Of a stretch of 64,000 nt of DNA, positions 11,571-24,522 are shown piece by piece. How positions within the stretch are numbered: position 1 is the first letter of the stretch; each line of letters opens with the position of its first letter. The position numbers and the translations under genes were made by a program. The DNA is from Chaetorhynchus papuensis (Eukaryota > Chordata > Aves > Passeriformes > Rhipiduridae). Below the pieces are notes generated by a model. The model saw nothing but the letters and a program-made list of their open reading frames with translations. It had not been told where the DNA came from and ran no database searches. Location of the stretch: assembly GCA_013396525.1 (NCBI GenBank), contig VWYX01000277.1, positions 758,988-822,987 on the forward strand, written 5' to 3'.

Positions 11571-14500
11571 CAATGAGGCCTCTACAGTGGTTCATTTTAT
11601 TTTTTTTCCATTTTGAACATGAGCAAGTATAATTGTATTCTTTAATTAAACCAATTTTAATTATATTTTGCATGCTTAAATACAACATTTTTGTACAATG
11701 ATAGCCCTAGACTGGCAAATAATACTTAATAGTAGAACAAACATCATGTTCATTCCTCTGCTCCTTTTAGCTATCTCCTAATAAAAGCTATTTTATTTGC
11801 TTGAGCTGCTGAAGACCTTTTAAATGTAAGGTCCTTCCAGTCAGCAGTGAACATCCATTTCAATAGAAAAGTAACTGATGGTAATAATAGCCCAAAGAGA
11901 AATTATACTTGCCAAGAGGGGATTTATTTCTGTATGAGGAAGTAAGGCATTACAGCTGTAATATTACTGATATAATGAATCCCAGGCACCTGGCCTAAGA
12001 TTGTATGAAACCCCAAATAGCTGAAACAGCACAGCAAGATCTTAAAGTGCCTTCTTAATGACATGTCAGAACATAGAGAACAGTCTTGTGAGCATCTTCA
12101 CCAAATGTCACGCAGCATCAGATATAATATTTTTCATCTTTACTTCCACTTGCAACCATTTATTATATTTTTCAGCAAACTGTGCATTACTCGATGGAAG
12201 TAACATTTTTTTTAATGTAGTCTTGCAAAATCTTGCCCTGCCCTGCTGATGTTAACTCTTAGAGCAATGTTATCACAGCAAACAAACTTATCTAGTCTCT
12301 TGTTTATTATCAGCATGTGAGGGTCTGTATGTTATTTTTCCTCTCCAGCTTTATTGAGGTTTTTATAAATAAATATATAATAAATCTGTTGGAATTCTGG
12401 ATGAAATGTTAGCCTGTATCTAATGAACAATTATTACATCAATTTTCAAAGGAAAGAAAATACATGATGTTAATGGCATAATGTTAAATGATTAAATTTG
12501 ATAGGATTAATTCAGACAGCAGGTTCTCACACTTCTCACTATCTCCCTGCCCTCCATAGTGATACACTCCTTAGCTGTGAACAATAGCAGTCTTCAAGTT
12601 TTGTTTCAAAGTCACCTACCATTATTGACTTTGCTTTTCTTTTTGTAGACAACAGTTTCACCTTAACATTCATAAATGTGCTGTGAATGTTGCAAGTGAT
12701 CTTGCCAGGTAAAATTTAAAAAAAACCCCAAAATACAAAAAAATGCCTGCCCCCCAAAAAATCCCAAACAAATAAATCCCCTCTAGGTCATTTTTTTCAC
12801 TGTATTCTAGCTGTCATTTATATATTATGTTACTTGTGTTACTGGATTTATGAGATTTTAAAATATTATGTGTATTCTATTTTCACTGATCTGGAGAGAT
12901 GCTAGCCCTGTTCCTCATGGACCTCTGCTACCTGCTAAACCCCAAGCAGAGGCTACAAAGGGCATGATGTATTTCCAAACTTGAGAGCTTTGTAAAAACA
13001 CTCCTTAGCAAGGCCACAAGATACAAACCAGGTGCCAGAATCATCAGAGGAAACATTAAGGCTTCTACACATATTAATTACTTGAGTTTACCACTTTCAA
13101 ACACAGTGGTTTTTTCCTTTTCTTTTAAACATATTTCCTTCAACCACACTTAGGGTTTTTTGCTTTCTTTTATTTGTTTTACACCAAATTTTTTAGGTGT
13201 TTTTCAAATTAAACAGATTGAGATATACTGCATGCTAACTGTTTAATACATAAAGAACATTTTAATTGCACTGAAATAGAGAGAAAGAACTTCAGTATCA
13301 TTTTTCCATTGCAATATCTTGGTTTGAATTTTGACGGGTTTAAGAACTTCAGTAACATTATTAGAATTCATCAAGCACTTTCAATAGCATATTCATGCCA
13401 AGTGTTATTTTCTGCTACAAAATTATATTTGGAAAAAACTTTGTGATATAAATATAAGCAACTCTGCTGAAAACATGCAATAAAACCTGAATTTTGCAGT
13501 GACTGAATGAATAGAGAATGATTTATATATTCATGCTGAACATGACTTGAGTTTTTCACTTTCAACTACGATTCCACTGGCTCACAGTGCATCTCCTCTG
13601 GCCTGACCTCACCCCAGACCACAAATCACTTGAGTTTGTAGAAGCATTCTGGGGAAGGATTGCTACATGATTACCCTATTTTTCCAATTCTTCACCACAT
13701 CTTCACTTTTCATTATCGCTTGAAACAGAATACTGGACTAGGCAGACTTTTTGATCTTACCTAGAAAGGCAATTTATGGCAAATCGAAAGACTATCTCAT
13801 ATCCCTGAAGTGAAATTAATTTTCAAATTATTTTAAGGATATTATTAACTGAGAGCATTGTGGCACTATCTGTCCTGCAGTTCTCTACATCTCACATTAA
13901 CAAAATGTGACCTCTTCTGACAGCACTGTCGAGTGATCATCTATTCACTCCTGGAAAAGAATATTGCTACCTAGAGTTACATCCTCAATCTGTGCAAATT
14001 GTCATGGCTCAGTTGGAAATTAGTGCAACTACAGTAATTTATACCTGCTGAGCATCTGGTCTCTGGAGAGTACTGGGGAAAAAAAAACAATAAAAAAGGT
14101 AAAAATCTTCCCTGATATCTCACATCTAATTTAGATTCTCATTTAGACCTTCTTGGCCAAGTTCTCTTCCAGTGCTAGTTCCCTGAAATTAATGGAGTTA
14201 TGCCAGCAGGGAGTTTGACCTGCTATTTTTGGACCACAAATTCTTATTTTCCAAGAGAAGAAAACATACTCACCATTGAAGCACCACTGGAAGGCTTTTG
14301 AATTTATGGCAAATTTCAGGCAGGACAAAATAACCTGGTGATAAAGCCATGATTGGTTATTGTTCAAACTTAATTATAGTGCAGACCAGTTTCTCAGCTT
14401 ACTTGTTTCATGCTGAAAGTGACATGTTTCAGACAGGGAAAACTTCCAAGCTGGCTCCTTCACCAACCAGAAGATTTTACCAGGGGTTTAGTTCTAATTC

Positions 14501-15691
14501 CGAGAATAGAAAAAAATAAAATAAAGGATGTCAGAAGCCAGCTGCCTCTAGCATTGCTCTACACATGCTAGAGACTGCAACTGTTCTTTTTTGATATTTG
14601 TCAGGTTTTCCATTGTGATACAAGCATTTATTTAATTCACTGAACAGAAGTTCTATGCAGATAGTGTTGACTGCATGAAAAAAGCCTGGTAAAGCAAAGT
14701 CAGATATCAACACTGGACAAGGTATATTAGGTGCCAGTGAGACAAGTTATATAAATGCTCTGTAGTCTCTTAGAAGCTCACAGCGAGATGTCAGAGAGAC
14801 CATATGTGACTAAAATGACATTTACATGGAGTGTTAAGACTTAAATCAAGGGAGAAGGCATTTGTTGTCACAGATCTGACTGCAAGTTATTTGACCTTCT
14901 GGATTCATTGCATTTTATTAATTATAATTTATGTTAATGTTATAGGCATTTCCTCATGATTTCTTAGTACAGTTATTGCCTTCTGCTGAACACTAATATC
15001 CGGTTAAACTCTTCTGAATGCATGCTAGATCCCCAATACTCCTTTTTCCCGGCTGTATAGCTGTGATAGAGGGATTTCAGTGTTTTATTTAGGCAGGCCA
15101 TGACAGGGTCTGAACTGCTGTCATATGCTGATTGCTTTTACCCTTTCAATGAAAAATGACTTTTAGACAATTGTCAATGTGTGTGTGAGTCAAAAGTATT
15201 TCCACCATTCACGGAAGTAATATAAAAATAATTTTCCTTCTAAAAATTTTTAAGAATGAGAGGAATGTTTCCCTTCCTCTTCTGTTCCTCACTTTCTGCT
15301 GTGGAAAATTTCCATCGACCTAGGCATCAAGACTGAAAGGCAGAAGTACTGCAGTTGAATGACAAATGTCTGCAAGGTTGAAACTTGCTTATTTTGCAAA
15401 AATATGCCACTGCTAGCTTTCTTTCTACCAGTTTAAAATAAATAATTAATTCAGATACGCAGCTTGTTGTGACTCAGCCCACCAGTCATATACGTTCTGA
15501 TACTTTTGAGAGTCTTTGTTCTGTTGTTGATAAATAATGTTAATCACATTTGGTTTGTCAAATAATTTCAAGACTGAGGAAATCTTGAAACATTATTTCT
15601 TTCAGACCATATATTTCTCCCCATGTGATTTTACAATACGTCCAGGTTTCAAGAGCTTTTTACACTCTTCACACCAATTTCAGTATCAGAT

Positions 15692-15703
15692 CTCACATGT
15701 GAG
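15692..15703. repeat. Perfect 12-bp palindrome
   Basis: CTCACATGTGAG is its own complement. A second small hairpin (CTCC-TTGA-GGAG type) lies just to the right at about 15715-15730. No function is apparent. Confidence 0.7.
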
Positions 15704-18700
15704 AGCTGCCAGATCCTCCTTGAGGAGGCCCTGGGAGGTTCAGGACACTGATGAGTGTTCTCTGGGTTTTTGTCTGTCCCCTGAGTGTCTCTTTTACTAG
15801 GACTGGAGGAAAAAAAGATTAATATAATGAGAGATATTGAAAGGTTGATAAGGAATTCATATTCACCATTTTAAATATAATATTATTAAAATTTAAGAAG
15901 AACAAATCAAATGAAGTTACTTGTTGGATGCTGCATAATTAAATTATGCACCTGGGGAAACTAGGAACATAAATAGGTTCCAGATGAATTAGAAAATTTT
16001 TGGAAGATAGGTCCACCAGAGACTATTAAATATGATGATCTAAGTGCAAACTTTGTCACAGAAACTCACAGACTGCAGCAGGCTGGAGAAATACACCCAA
16101 AAAATAATCCATCTGCCTGTGTTTTTCTTACATTTTTATGGGAATATTACTACTCACTGCTGTTGATCATCTGACTCCTAGAGTTATTTATTATATTTTT
16201 AGATAAAATGATCAGAATGTAGTCTGAGTCAAACACTAAAAGCATACATTTTAAGAACTGATTGTTCCTCTCATTTCAAGAGGAAAAAAAAAAAAGAGAA
16301 AGCAATCCATACTGAATATTGTTACACTGCAAAAAAGTGTCAGTACGGGTGGAAAAGATTTCAAACAGTTTGGCTTTTAGTGATTCATGATGAAATCTTA
16401 ATATGAATTTGAATTTCAGATGCCTGTTGTAGTGGGTTGATCCTTCCGTTTATTAAGGTTTTGAACTTATTCTCAAACATTAATTATTTAAAAAATTATT
16501 TAATGCCAAGTTTTTTTCCTAATTATGTTGCTAATTGTTGAAAATTACATTGCTTCATCATGAGAAAGTATTACTAAACACCTTTGCAGTATTTCTTTTA
16601 TGTAAAACTCTTTATTGGTTTGATAGGATATTATTTACAAGGAGGATAAAATGTAAATTATCAGTCTTTTGTTTAACCTGCAAACCTACAGAGGAGCAAC
16701 AGAAAAACACAAATGCTTGACACAAAGGAGAGGAGAGAATCTATTTAAAGAGACTTAATAGATGCTATAAATAACTGGTTGTATCACAAAATTTTATTGT
16801 AAGGAGGTCAATTATTGCAACACTGAAAAAAATATTGCAAAACTTTACCTCAAGATAAAAGTGTAAGGGTAAGTGTTTGGGTGAAGGAAATGATAAATTA
16901 CATACATATTGAGCACAGCAAACAGAGCAAAATCCAACCTAATTTCCCAATATCCCTTGCAAACAAAGTGGTGATTTAATTGCAGTTGATTTTGGTAAGG
17001 AATTTCCACATATATATGTAATATTTGTTTACAGTATTTCAGTTCATATTGATAGCATAAAAAGAAAAGAGAAGAAAATAAAGGGTGGAAGTGGCAAATG
17101 AGAGGCAAAAAGTCTTTTAATTTCACAGTGACACCTAATATTTAACCTTTATAAACAAAAATCCATGCTGCAGAAATGGTTCTGATAATTTGCTTGCTTG
17201 TGTAAAATATATACTTGTCTGTTTTTTGTAGAGAAGATTGACATGATAACAATAGATAATATTTGGTCTAGTATTTTAATAATCATATTTAACTAGTCTA
17301 GTTTGTTTTCCTATCACAGGAGTAAGTAAGATTTCATTCAGTGGTGTTTTTGCAGGGGAGTTGAATTTAATTATTAAGTTGCTTTTGTAAGCTAAGCAAA
17401 TAAAATATTGTGACATGCTGTTTGAGAGGGAGGGTGGTAAAATTTCTGACCCTCCGTGTCACATCCATTGTGTTTGTTCAGTGTGTACTAAATAAGCAAG
17501 CAGGGTGCCCTAACCGGAGTAGTGGACAATTAATATGTTGTCTCTCAGCTATGTTCACAAGCCACCTTCAATTCCTTGGTAGTGCCCCGCTTTCAAAGGA
17601 GACTAGCAATTATCTTCGACCCTGAAAGTCTGACCTACTCTAGTGCAACACAGTGAATCCTGTCTTAAGCCATTACCCAAGAGACCAGTAAAAATTGGTC
17701 ACCTACCACGTATGACCTTTAGCTAAATCCATAGAAGACTGCAGTGGAAATCTTGGGAACTGCATTAAAGTAATTGTTTAAGGTAGGATCACCTTCCAAA
17801 GGAATAAGGTTTTTCCTTTTTTTGTTTAAAATAATAATTCTGTCAACAACATATTTTTTAATAGCTGTTCTTTATTGAGAATGCTAAGTTCTTTCACAGT
17901 GCACAGCCAGGCAGCTGGCAGAGACCCACAGGTTAACTAAAAAAGCCCATTACTGTTCTGATATTATTGATGATGCTATCAATGCTTTAAGTAGACTAAA
18001 AAGAGGAATTGCAACTTGTTCCCGGGCTGGTCTCATTGCAGTCTCATCTCCTCTGGCAAGAAGCAGATGGCTTATTAAAATCTCAAAAGGCTTCATTTAC
18101 ACTGTGGCAAAAACAAATTAAATAAAAAAAACAAGCCAAAACTACCTGTGACTTATATACCTCCTTATTTTTGTTAGGACCATGCTAAGGACATGATCCA
18201 AAACTGAAAACTCACTGAGAATAGCTCTAATGATTAAAATGAATGCAAGAACGGCATAGGTTTAAGAAATCACATAATTGTTACATGACACTCTTACTCT
18301 CATGAATGCAGAAACTGAGCTACAAATGCAAATTATTTCTGGGGAAAAGACCTTTGAGTGATAGGTGTGGGATTTTCAGAAACAAACCAGAGAACTATGC
18401 TTTAACCTGTGGAAGGGAGAGACAGTTGGACTTTTATAATTCATTCCCATCATATTTTTTTGGTCGCAGAGGAATGTGTTGCACTAGATTTTGGCCTGGA
18501 AGAAATAGACTTTTCATTGGAAAGTGTTAAACATTATGATAGAGGAAAGATAACAGTGGGAAAAAAATCAGGGCAGCAAAAGAAACCAGAAAAAGAGACT
18601 AAGAGAAAAGAAGAAAATGGAGAATGAGGAGGAAATTATGGCAGAACTGCTCATGCAAGTTCAAAGGTGTGAGTTCAAAGATGTGTAGAGTTTGACTGTA

Positions 18701-21351
18701 ATGAGGTAAAGAAATGGAAAGGCAGAGGAAAAAACTGACTCAATAAATCATTGAAGTACCAACACCCTGGTTGATGACAGCAACTCTAAAGTAAATATGA
18801 AAAAGTTAAATGAGCAATTAGTTCACCTCCTAAGAAGGAAGGTGGCTCCTGGAGTGAGAGGGCAAAGATATTATCAAGAGTGTTTGGTAGAGGTGAGATA
18901 GGAAGGTCCTTTCACATGTCTGCACCGAGGTATATAAAGGTAGCAATGGAAAAGAGATTCTGCTATTGATGAATTCTTTCAACATTAGAAGGAGAGATAC
19001 TGGGGAGATGAATTGTTTCTTGGCATTGTAGTCCTGTCGGTGCAAGCTTTCTGAAAACATGCTGGTTTTAGACTTGCAGGCAGTGCCTTTAACCTATGGA
19101 TTTCTCCAGGGGTGATCTCAAAATTGGAAGATGAAATAAAATATGTTTTTCATCAGTTTCTTTTTCAGTTTTTTTGATTCAATTATTTGGTTCATCTTTT
19201 TTTTTTAATACAAGAAAAGAATAAAAAACATGGAAAATTCCAAGAGAAATAAAAAAAATATCGCTGAAAACTAAGTATAGTTCCTAAATACAACCCATGC
19301 ACTATTTTGCTGCCTCATATTTAAATTTCAAACTCTTAATGTCAGGGGAATTAATGGCTAAAGATATCATAAGGCGTATGCTGAATACATTATAGATGTA
19401 AGAGGATTATTCTGATCAACCAGATGGAAATGCATATTTCATCACACTACTACAGCTTTAATTCTGGCCCAAAATAAACCATGTTTTTCCATCAGTGATT
19501 TCAGTATGTAAACAGAACATAGCACACAACCCTGCTGAAAAAGAAACAGTTTTGGCTGAGATTTTCAAAAGCAGTTAGTGGATCTGAACCACTCTGTGAC
19601 TCCCTGAGCTTTGTAAACTCCTTCCTAAAACCCTAATCTTTGCAAACAGCTGAAATATCTAAAAGAAGAGGTAGCTCTGAAATGTATCAGTTCATAACAC
19701 TGCTTTTCTCTTAAAATCTCCAGGCTCTCTTCAGCTGAGCCTCACAGTTTGGACAAACCTACACAGTATTACCTTTTTGTTTTTACCTGCTGAGGTAGAC
19801 CTAACATTTGAATGTGTAAGGCACACAAAGAGTTCCCTGAATGAGGTCTGTGGTGCTCTTTCCAGTTACTCAGGGTAGCCCTGATTAAATATTATTAATT
19901 ATGCCTGATTCTGTACTGTTATTCTCTTTACTAAATGGCAATTTGCTTTATCTCTAATAAAATGGTAGAACTTAAAAATGTAAAGGAAAAGATATTTTAA
20001 AGAAAATTTAGATAGAACAGTTTCATATAACTACTTAATTAGTACATGATCTGACAAAAATACATGTTATTAAGGCTTGGAGAGTCATTTTACAATGGAT
20101 AAAATAAACTTTATTAAGTTCATGTAGCTGTCACCAGGTTAATATGCAAATTGATAGAAACTTGTTTGGAATTTTTTCCCAGTGCCACTGTCTCCTGCAT
20201 ATTCCTGTCTGTTGAACCAATCCAAGACCCATGAGTCATTGGGATAGATATTATGATGGTCATAAAGAATTTTTATTTAAAAAAAAAAACAACAACAAAA
20301 CAACACAAAAAACCCCCAAACCCTTATAAGAGAGAATCAATCTGTATTGAAGACATTTTCACATCTATGGTTTCATCTATTGGAATTTGTTTACTGTCTT
20401 TTCCATTGTCAGTAAAAGGAGCCTCACTTGCCCTCGGCGCCTTTAGCTATTCTGGAGTTATTTTAAATGCAAACATCTCAGAGCTGTTCTCTTGCTTCCA
20501 GACTTATTCACAAAGGCTTGCAAGAGAATTCGGAAACAGGAATGGTCTATCTTCTTCCTAGTTTAATGAAGTGGCATTATTCAACTGTTCTGCTTGAAAG
20601 TCAGGCCATGTAAACTGATGATACAAAGTTAATCATCCAACATGGGGCTACTGAGCAGATTCGGGGAAATCTTTGCTTGCATTCAGTTATAGCTTTTTGA
20701 TTATTCAGGTCCAACAGTAACAAAGTCATTGCATTGTCAGTGTTACTGCTTCCTGGTTCCTGTGGGTTTTTAAAACTATTCCTAGAGCAAATGAGAGAGG
20801 AAAGTGTGCATTGAAGTCACTCTTCTGTCTTTGCTAGAAAAGAACATACTTGCAATTTACTATAATGAAGGAATAATATTCTGTACACAGTGGTCTAATT
20901 AACAACCTAGAAAAACACTTTGCCAAGGCTTCTTCATAAACACGTGGGTGAGGATAAGAATGAGAGGGGGAAGACAAAAGTTAGTTCTTGGATTAACATT
21001 CAGAAATGTAACAATTTTATGCAGCACTAAAGTAATTATTATATGTGATAATAAAGACAGTGGATGGAATTAATTAGCTATATTTTAATATTACAGTAAT
21101 AATAACTTCCTAAGTTCTTGCAGCCAGCTTAACTGATGACTGTGTACAAAACTCACTTTTCTTAGGAAAACTATCATTATTGTGGATGAGATGAATGGTT
21201 TGTCTAATGCAGTAACATTCCTCCTGTCATGACCAATGGCAGCTAGCTCAGAGGCAAGTACCAAACCACGACAGCAGACAACTTTAGTTTTCCAGTGCAG
21301 TACATATATCAGGGAGATCCACTGCTATGTTGAAGATAAGGCTGGTCTTGA

Positions 21352-21379
21352 AGACCTATCTTGAAGATAAGATAGGTCT
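21352..21379. repeat. 11-bp inverted repeat inside a partial tandem duplication
   Basis: AGACCTATCTT (21352-21362) is the exact complement of AAGATAGGTCT (21369-21379), with a six-base loop. TTGAAGATAAG also appears twice (about 21330-21340 and 21361-21371), so the hairpin seems to have arisen with a local duplication. Confidence 0.8.
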
Positions 21380-23411
21380 GTCCTTAAAGCTTTATGAACT
21401 TTTGTGATGTAAGTGCACTTTTTTTCTCCTTTTTCAGAATCAGGTGACACTCCAGGTGACATTTTATAGCAGGTGGTGTTACAGTCTGCTTCATAAACTG
21501 AACAACTCCCTGAAAGAATTTGGAGAAACACATGCCATACATGACTGCTGATGCTGCTGGCCAGTTATGTTCCCAGCCAGTAGTCAAAAGTTATATCGTG
21601 TCTTTCTATGCATTGACTTTTCAAGTGGAACTGGTAGTTATAAAAATCCATGTCATTCATTTTGCTGTCAGTCGTAGGTGCCCCTGCGATACAAGACACT
21701 GTAGCTATGCTGTGACATGTGTGTGTGTCCTTAAACACCAGCCCCCATATTTTAGAAGTTTTCCTCCGTGCTGAGAAACTAAGGCTAACTAAGGTTTCCA
21801 CCAGGTAAGAGAAATAAAAATACCTTCTACTTCTTAGGAAATCTTCAATTTCAGGAGAGACTCAGCCTCTGTACAGACCAAATTAGTTTAAGGAGTGTTT
21901 ATTCCCACAGCTTCCCATTGGAGTAAGCACTCATCCTTCCACAACATGAAACTCCACCTAGTTTTCTCCATCTTTTACATGATCTTTTTTTTCAAGACTT
22001 CATTTGTTACCATTTTCTGTACTTACTCCCAGCCATGCTAAACTGTTTCAGTGCTATGAGATTCAGAACAGGGAGTCAGAGGTGTGTTTGGGGATTTTCT
22101 TGCTCTCACTCTTAAGAGACCCAGAAACTCTTTTACCAGAAATGGAGCAATGGGGATTTTTAAGCTATTGTTCCCATTTATTTGTATCAGCTTTCTGTTT
22201 CACAGATATTCTTTACAGAGAAGGGAAGAGGGGTGAAGTGTAGGGAGGTGGAGAAACTGGGAGATTTTTGATGATTAGCTGGAATGAGACAGGAAAGAGG
22301 GGTGGTTATTATGAGATGAATCATACCCCAAGGGCTTCACAAGGCTTCATGTATGTTTTGAATACTCTTGGGCTGTAATTATCTCAGGATAGGTAAAAGA
22401 GGTATTTTTAGAAATGTCAATTTTCTTGATTTATTAGAATTTAAGAGCTCAGGCAGCAGACTCAGAAAATGGGACTTTTCGGCCCTGTAAAGGTTGAGAC
22501 ACCAGCCATTTTGCAGCAATAATCTGAGGGAAAGGAAGCTCTTGATTCCCCCATCCCAGGAAGGCCAGAAGACCTTTTGAGACACTGATTTATGCCTAGT
22601 AAGTAGCTCTTATTTCCTTTTCTCTGTTTTTTTTGTGTGCTTTCCTCATTTGCTTTTCTGCAGCTAACTTAATCCTTAGAGTTTGTACTGTCTCCAGTGC
22701 ATCACTTGGAGGGATCCCCAGTGTCTCTTTAGCTGTGCCTCTATATTCCCTTGTTCCCATATCTCCTCAGCCTGCTTCAAAGCAAGCTTGTACTTTTAAT
22801 CAAATCCCCTTATGTGTATTTTCCATCTGTTTGTTTGTTGCTTGCATCCTCTGTGGCTTCACCATCCCTGAACAACTGCTTCCTTGACCATTTTTATGTT
22901 TGTTAGGGGGATGGGGGTGAGTTTGTGTAGAAATCAAGCAGCTAAGGACAGGCAGTGGACTCTTGGAAGAGACTGGAACCTGGGCAAGTCCCCAACACCT
23001 CTCTGCTGTGCACAGATTTCATTGCAGTTGTGCCCTCAACCTGTCCTGCTGCTAAAAAGCAGCCTGAGACTTGACATTTATTACATGATGTGTTAGCTGA
23101 GTTTCCCTTTATGTTCTGAAAAAAAAAATCCACTTGTAAAATGTTGGAATTACAGACTAATAGAACAAAATCTCCGTCCAGCAAATTACACAGCTGCTGT
23201 GTAACCATGTGCTGTAGAAAAGAGGTTTCTCTCTATTCATAGTTAGTAACAGCAGGTCCCACAGCAGACAAGAGTATATAGTATTAGTCATTTGTTTCAG
23301 GTGCAATTAAGTTATTGTTCTCTCTGAGTTCCCTGCTGAGTATTTATTCACAGTGTGATCTTGACCAAATCAGTCAGGGCCCATGTTCAACAAATGTTTT
23401 GGTGCATTTAC

Positions 23412-24023
23412 TGTAGTGATTTAACACAGCCAGCAACTCAGCCCCATGCAGCTTCTTGATCACCCCCCAACATGGAATGGGGAGGAGAATCAGGAAGGGT
23501 AAAAGTGAGAAAAGTCATGGGATGAGAAAGAAATTTTAGTAGGAAAGGCAAACGCAGTGTGTGCAAACAGAACAAAATGAGGAATTCATTCACCTCTTCC
23601 CATGAGCAGGCAAGTCCTCAGCCATCCCCAGGAAAGCCGGGCTACATCCCTTGTGGTGGTGACCTGGGAAGACAAATACCATCACTGTGAATGCCTCCCA
23701 CTCCCTTCTTCTTTACCCAGCTTTACATGCTGAGCATGACACCATATGGTCTGAGCATGACACCCTATGTTCTGGGTTACTCTCTGAGTCAGCTGGGGTC
23801 AGCTGTCCTGGCTGTGTCCCCTCCCAGCTCCTTGTGCACCCCCAGTCCCCTCTCTGGTGGGGTCAGTGAGAAGCAGAAAAGGCCTTGGCTCTGTGTGAGC
23901 ACTGCTCAGCAATAGTGAAACCATCCCTGTGTTATCAGCACTGTTTCCGGCACAAATCCAAAACACAGCCCTATACCAGCTACTATGAAGAAAATTAACT
24001 CTAGCCTATTGAAAACCAGCACA
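23412..24023 (-). mobile_element. Endogenous retrovirus solo LTR (ERVL-type, subfamily A)
   Basis: Read on the minus strand this is an LTR of a widespread avian endogenous retrovirus family. Recognisable plus-strand blocks are 'agaatcaggaagggtaaaag', 'ggaattcattcacctcttcc', 'gtcagctgtcctggctgtgt' and 'atgaagaaaattaactctag'. The ends are TG at 23412 and CA at 24023. The flanks TTTAC (23407-23411) and CTTAC (24024-24028) match at four of five bases, as expected for an old five-base target-site duplication. The TATA region (minus CATGTAAAG, near 23720-23729) and poly(A) region are degraded. A 21-base unit beside the TATA region is tandemly duplicated (23730-23771). Assignment to class III ERVL is from family memory and the five-base flank. 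Confidence 0.85.
23730..23771. repeat. 21-bp tandem duplication in LTR U3
   Basis: CTGAGCATGACACC begins both 23730-23750 and 23751-23771; the two units agree at 19 of 21 bases. The related LTR at 24523-25156 has only one matching unit near 24892-24905, so this is a copy- or subfamily-specific duplication. Confidence 0.85.
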
Positions 24024-24522
24024 CTTACCAAGGAAGGTCTAATCATTTCAGGGTTTTGCTGAAGTCATAATTCCTATGAAGTTGAATAATATAATGTCTT
24101 TTGAAATTTTTTTCAGCATAAGACACTGGAGCTGTTCTGGGTATATGTCTTATTAACAGTGGTCAGAATTTCAAATCTCTCGGTTGCCTTTCAATTTATC
24201 AGGAAAAATCAGAGGGTTATATTAGTTAATGCTTTTTATTCCAGTACTCAAGTTTGCGTATACACTTAAACATTTTTGTTTTGTCTTTTAATCCCACCCT
24301 TCCCCAAATCCTTTTTGTTAGCAATATAAACAATAGGCCATTCCTTTTAGAACTGAGTTATTACTCTGATGAAAAATGTGCATAAAAGAATTATATGTCT
24401 CCCTTAGAACTTAAGAATGGACATTTTTGCCTTTATTTTAAATTCTTGTGCTCAGAGTTGAGACTAAAATAGTGGTCTATGGCATATAGTGGCTGTAGTA
24501 TTTGGGAATTCACTGTCTCAGG
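24024..24522. other. Spacer between the two LTRs
   Basis: About 500 bases of AT-rich sequence with no retroviral coding trace and no motif shared with either LTR. It therefore looks like host DNA between two independent insertions and not a proviral interior. Confidence 0.6.

Larger units (their letters stand above)
9326..23411. other. 14-kb block with no recognised gene or mobile element
   Basis: I found no CR1 end, LTR, coding exon or RNA gene in this span. It is AT-rich and contains short tandem and inverted repeats (11271-11294, 15692-15703, 21352-21379), homopolymer runs such as C11A11 at about 10981-11002, and several candidate regulatory clusters listed separately. Compared with the repeat spacing in the right half of the window, this block is unusually free of insertions. 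Confidence 0.6.

Noticed and set aside
18306..18627. Two overlapping frames with a lysine/glutamate-rich end
   Set aside because: The charged end comes from a purine-rich tract; no domain, splice context or family match.
23352..23385. MIR-like core ('cagtgtgatcttgaccaaatc')
   Set aside because: The match is limited to one short stretch without the rest of a MIR core, and chance similarity cannot be excluded by eye.
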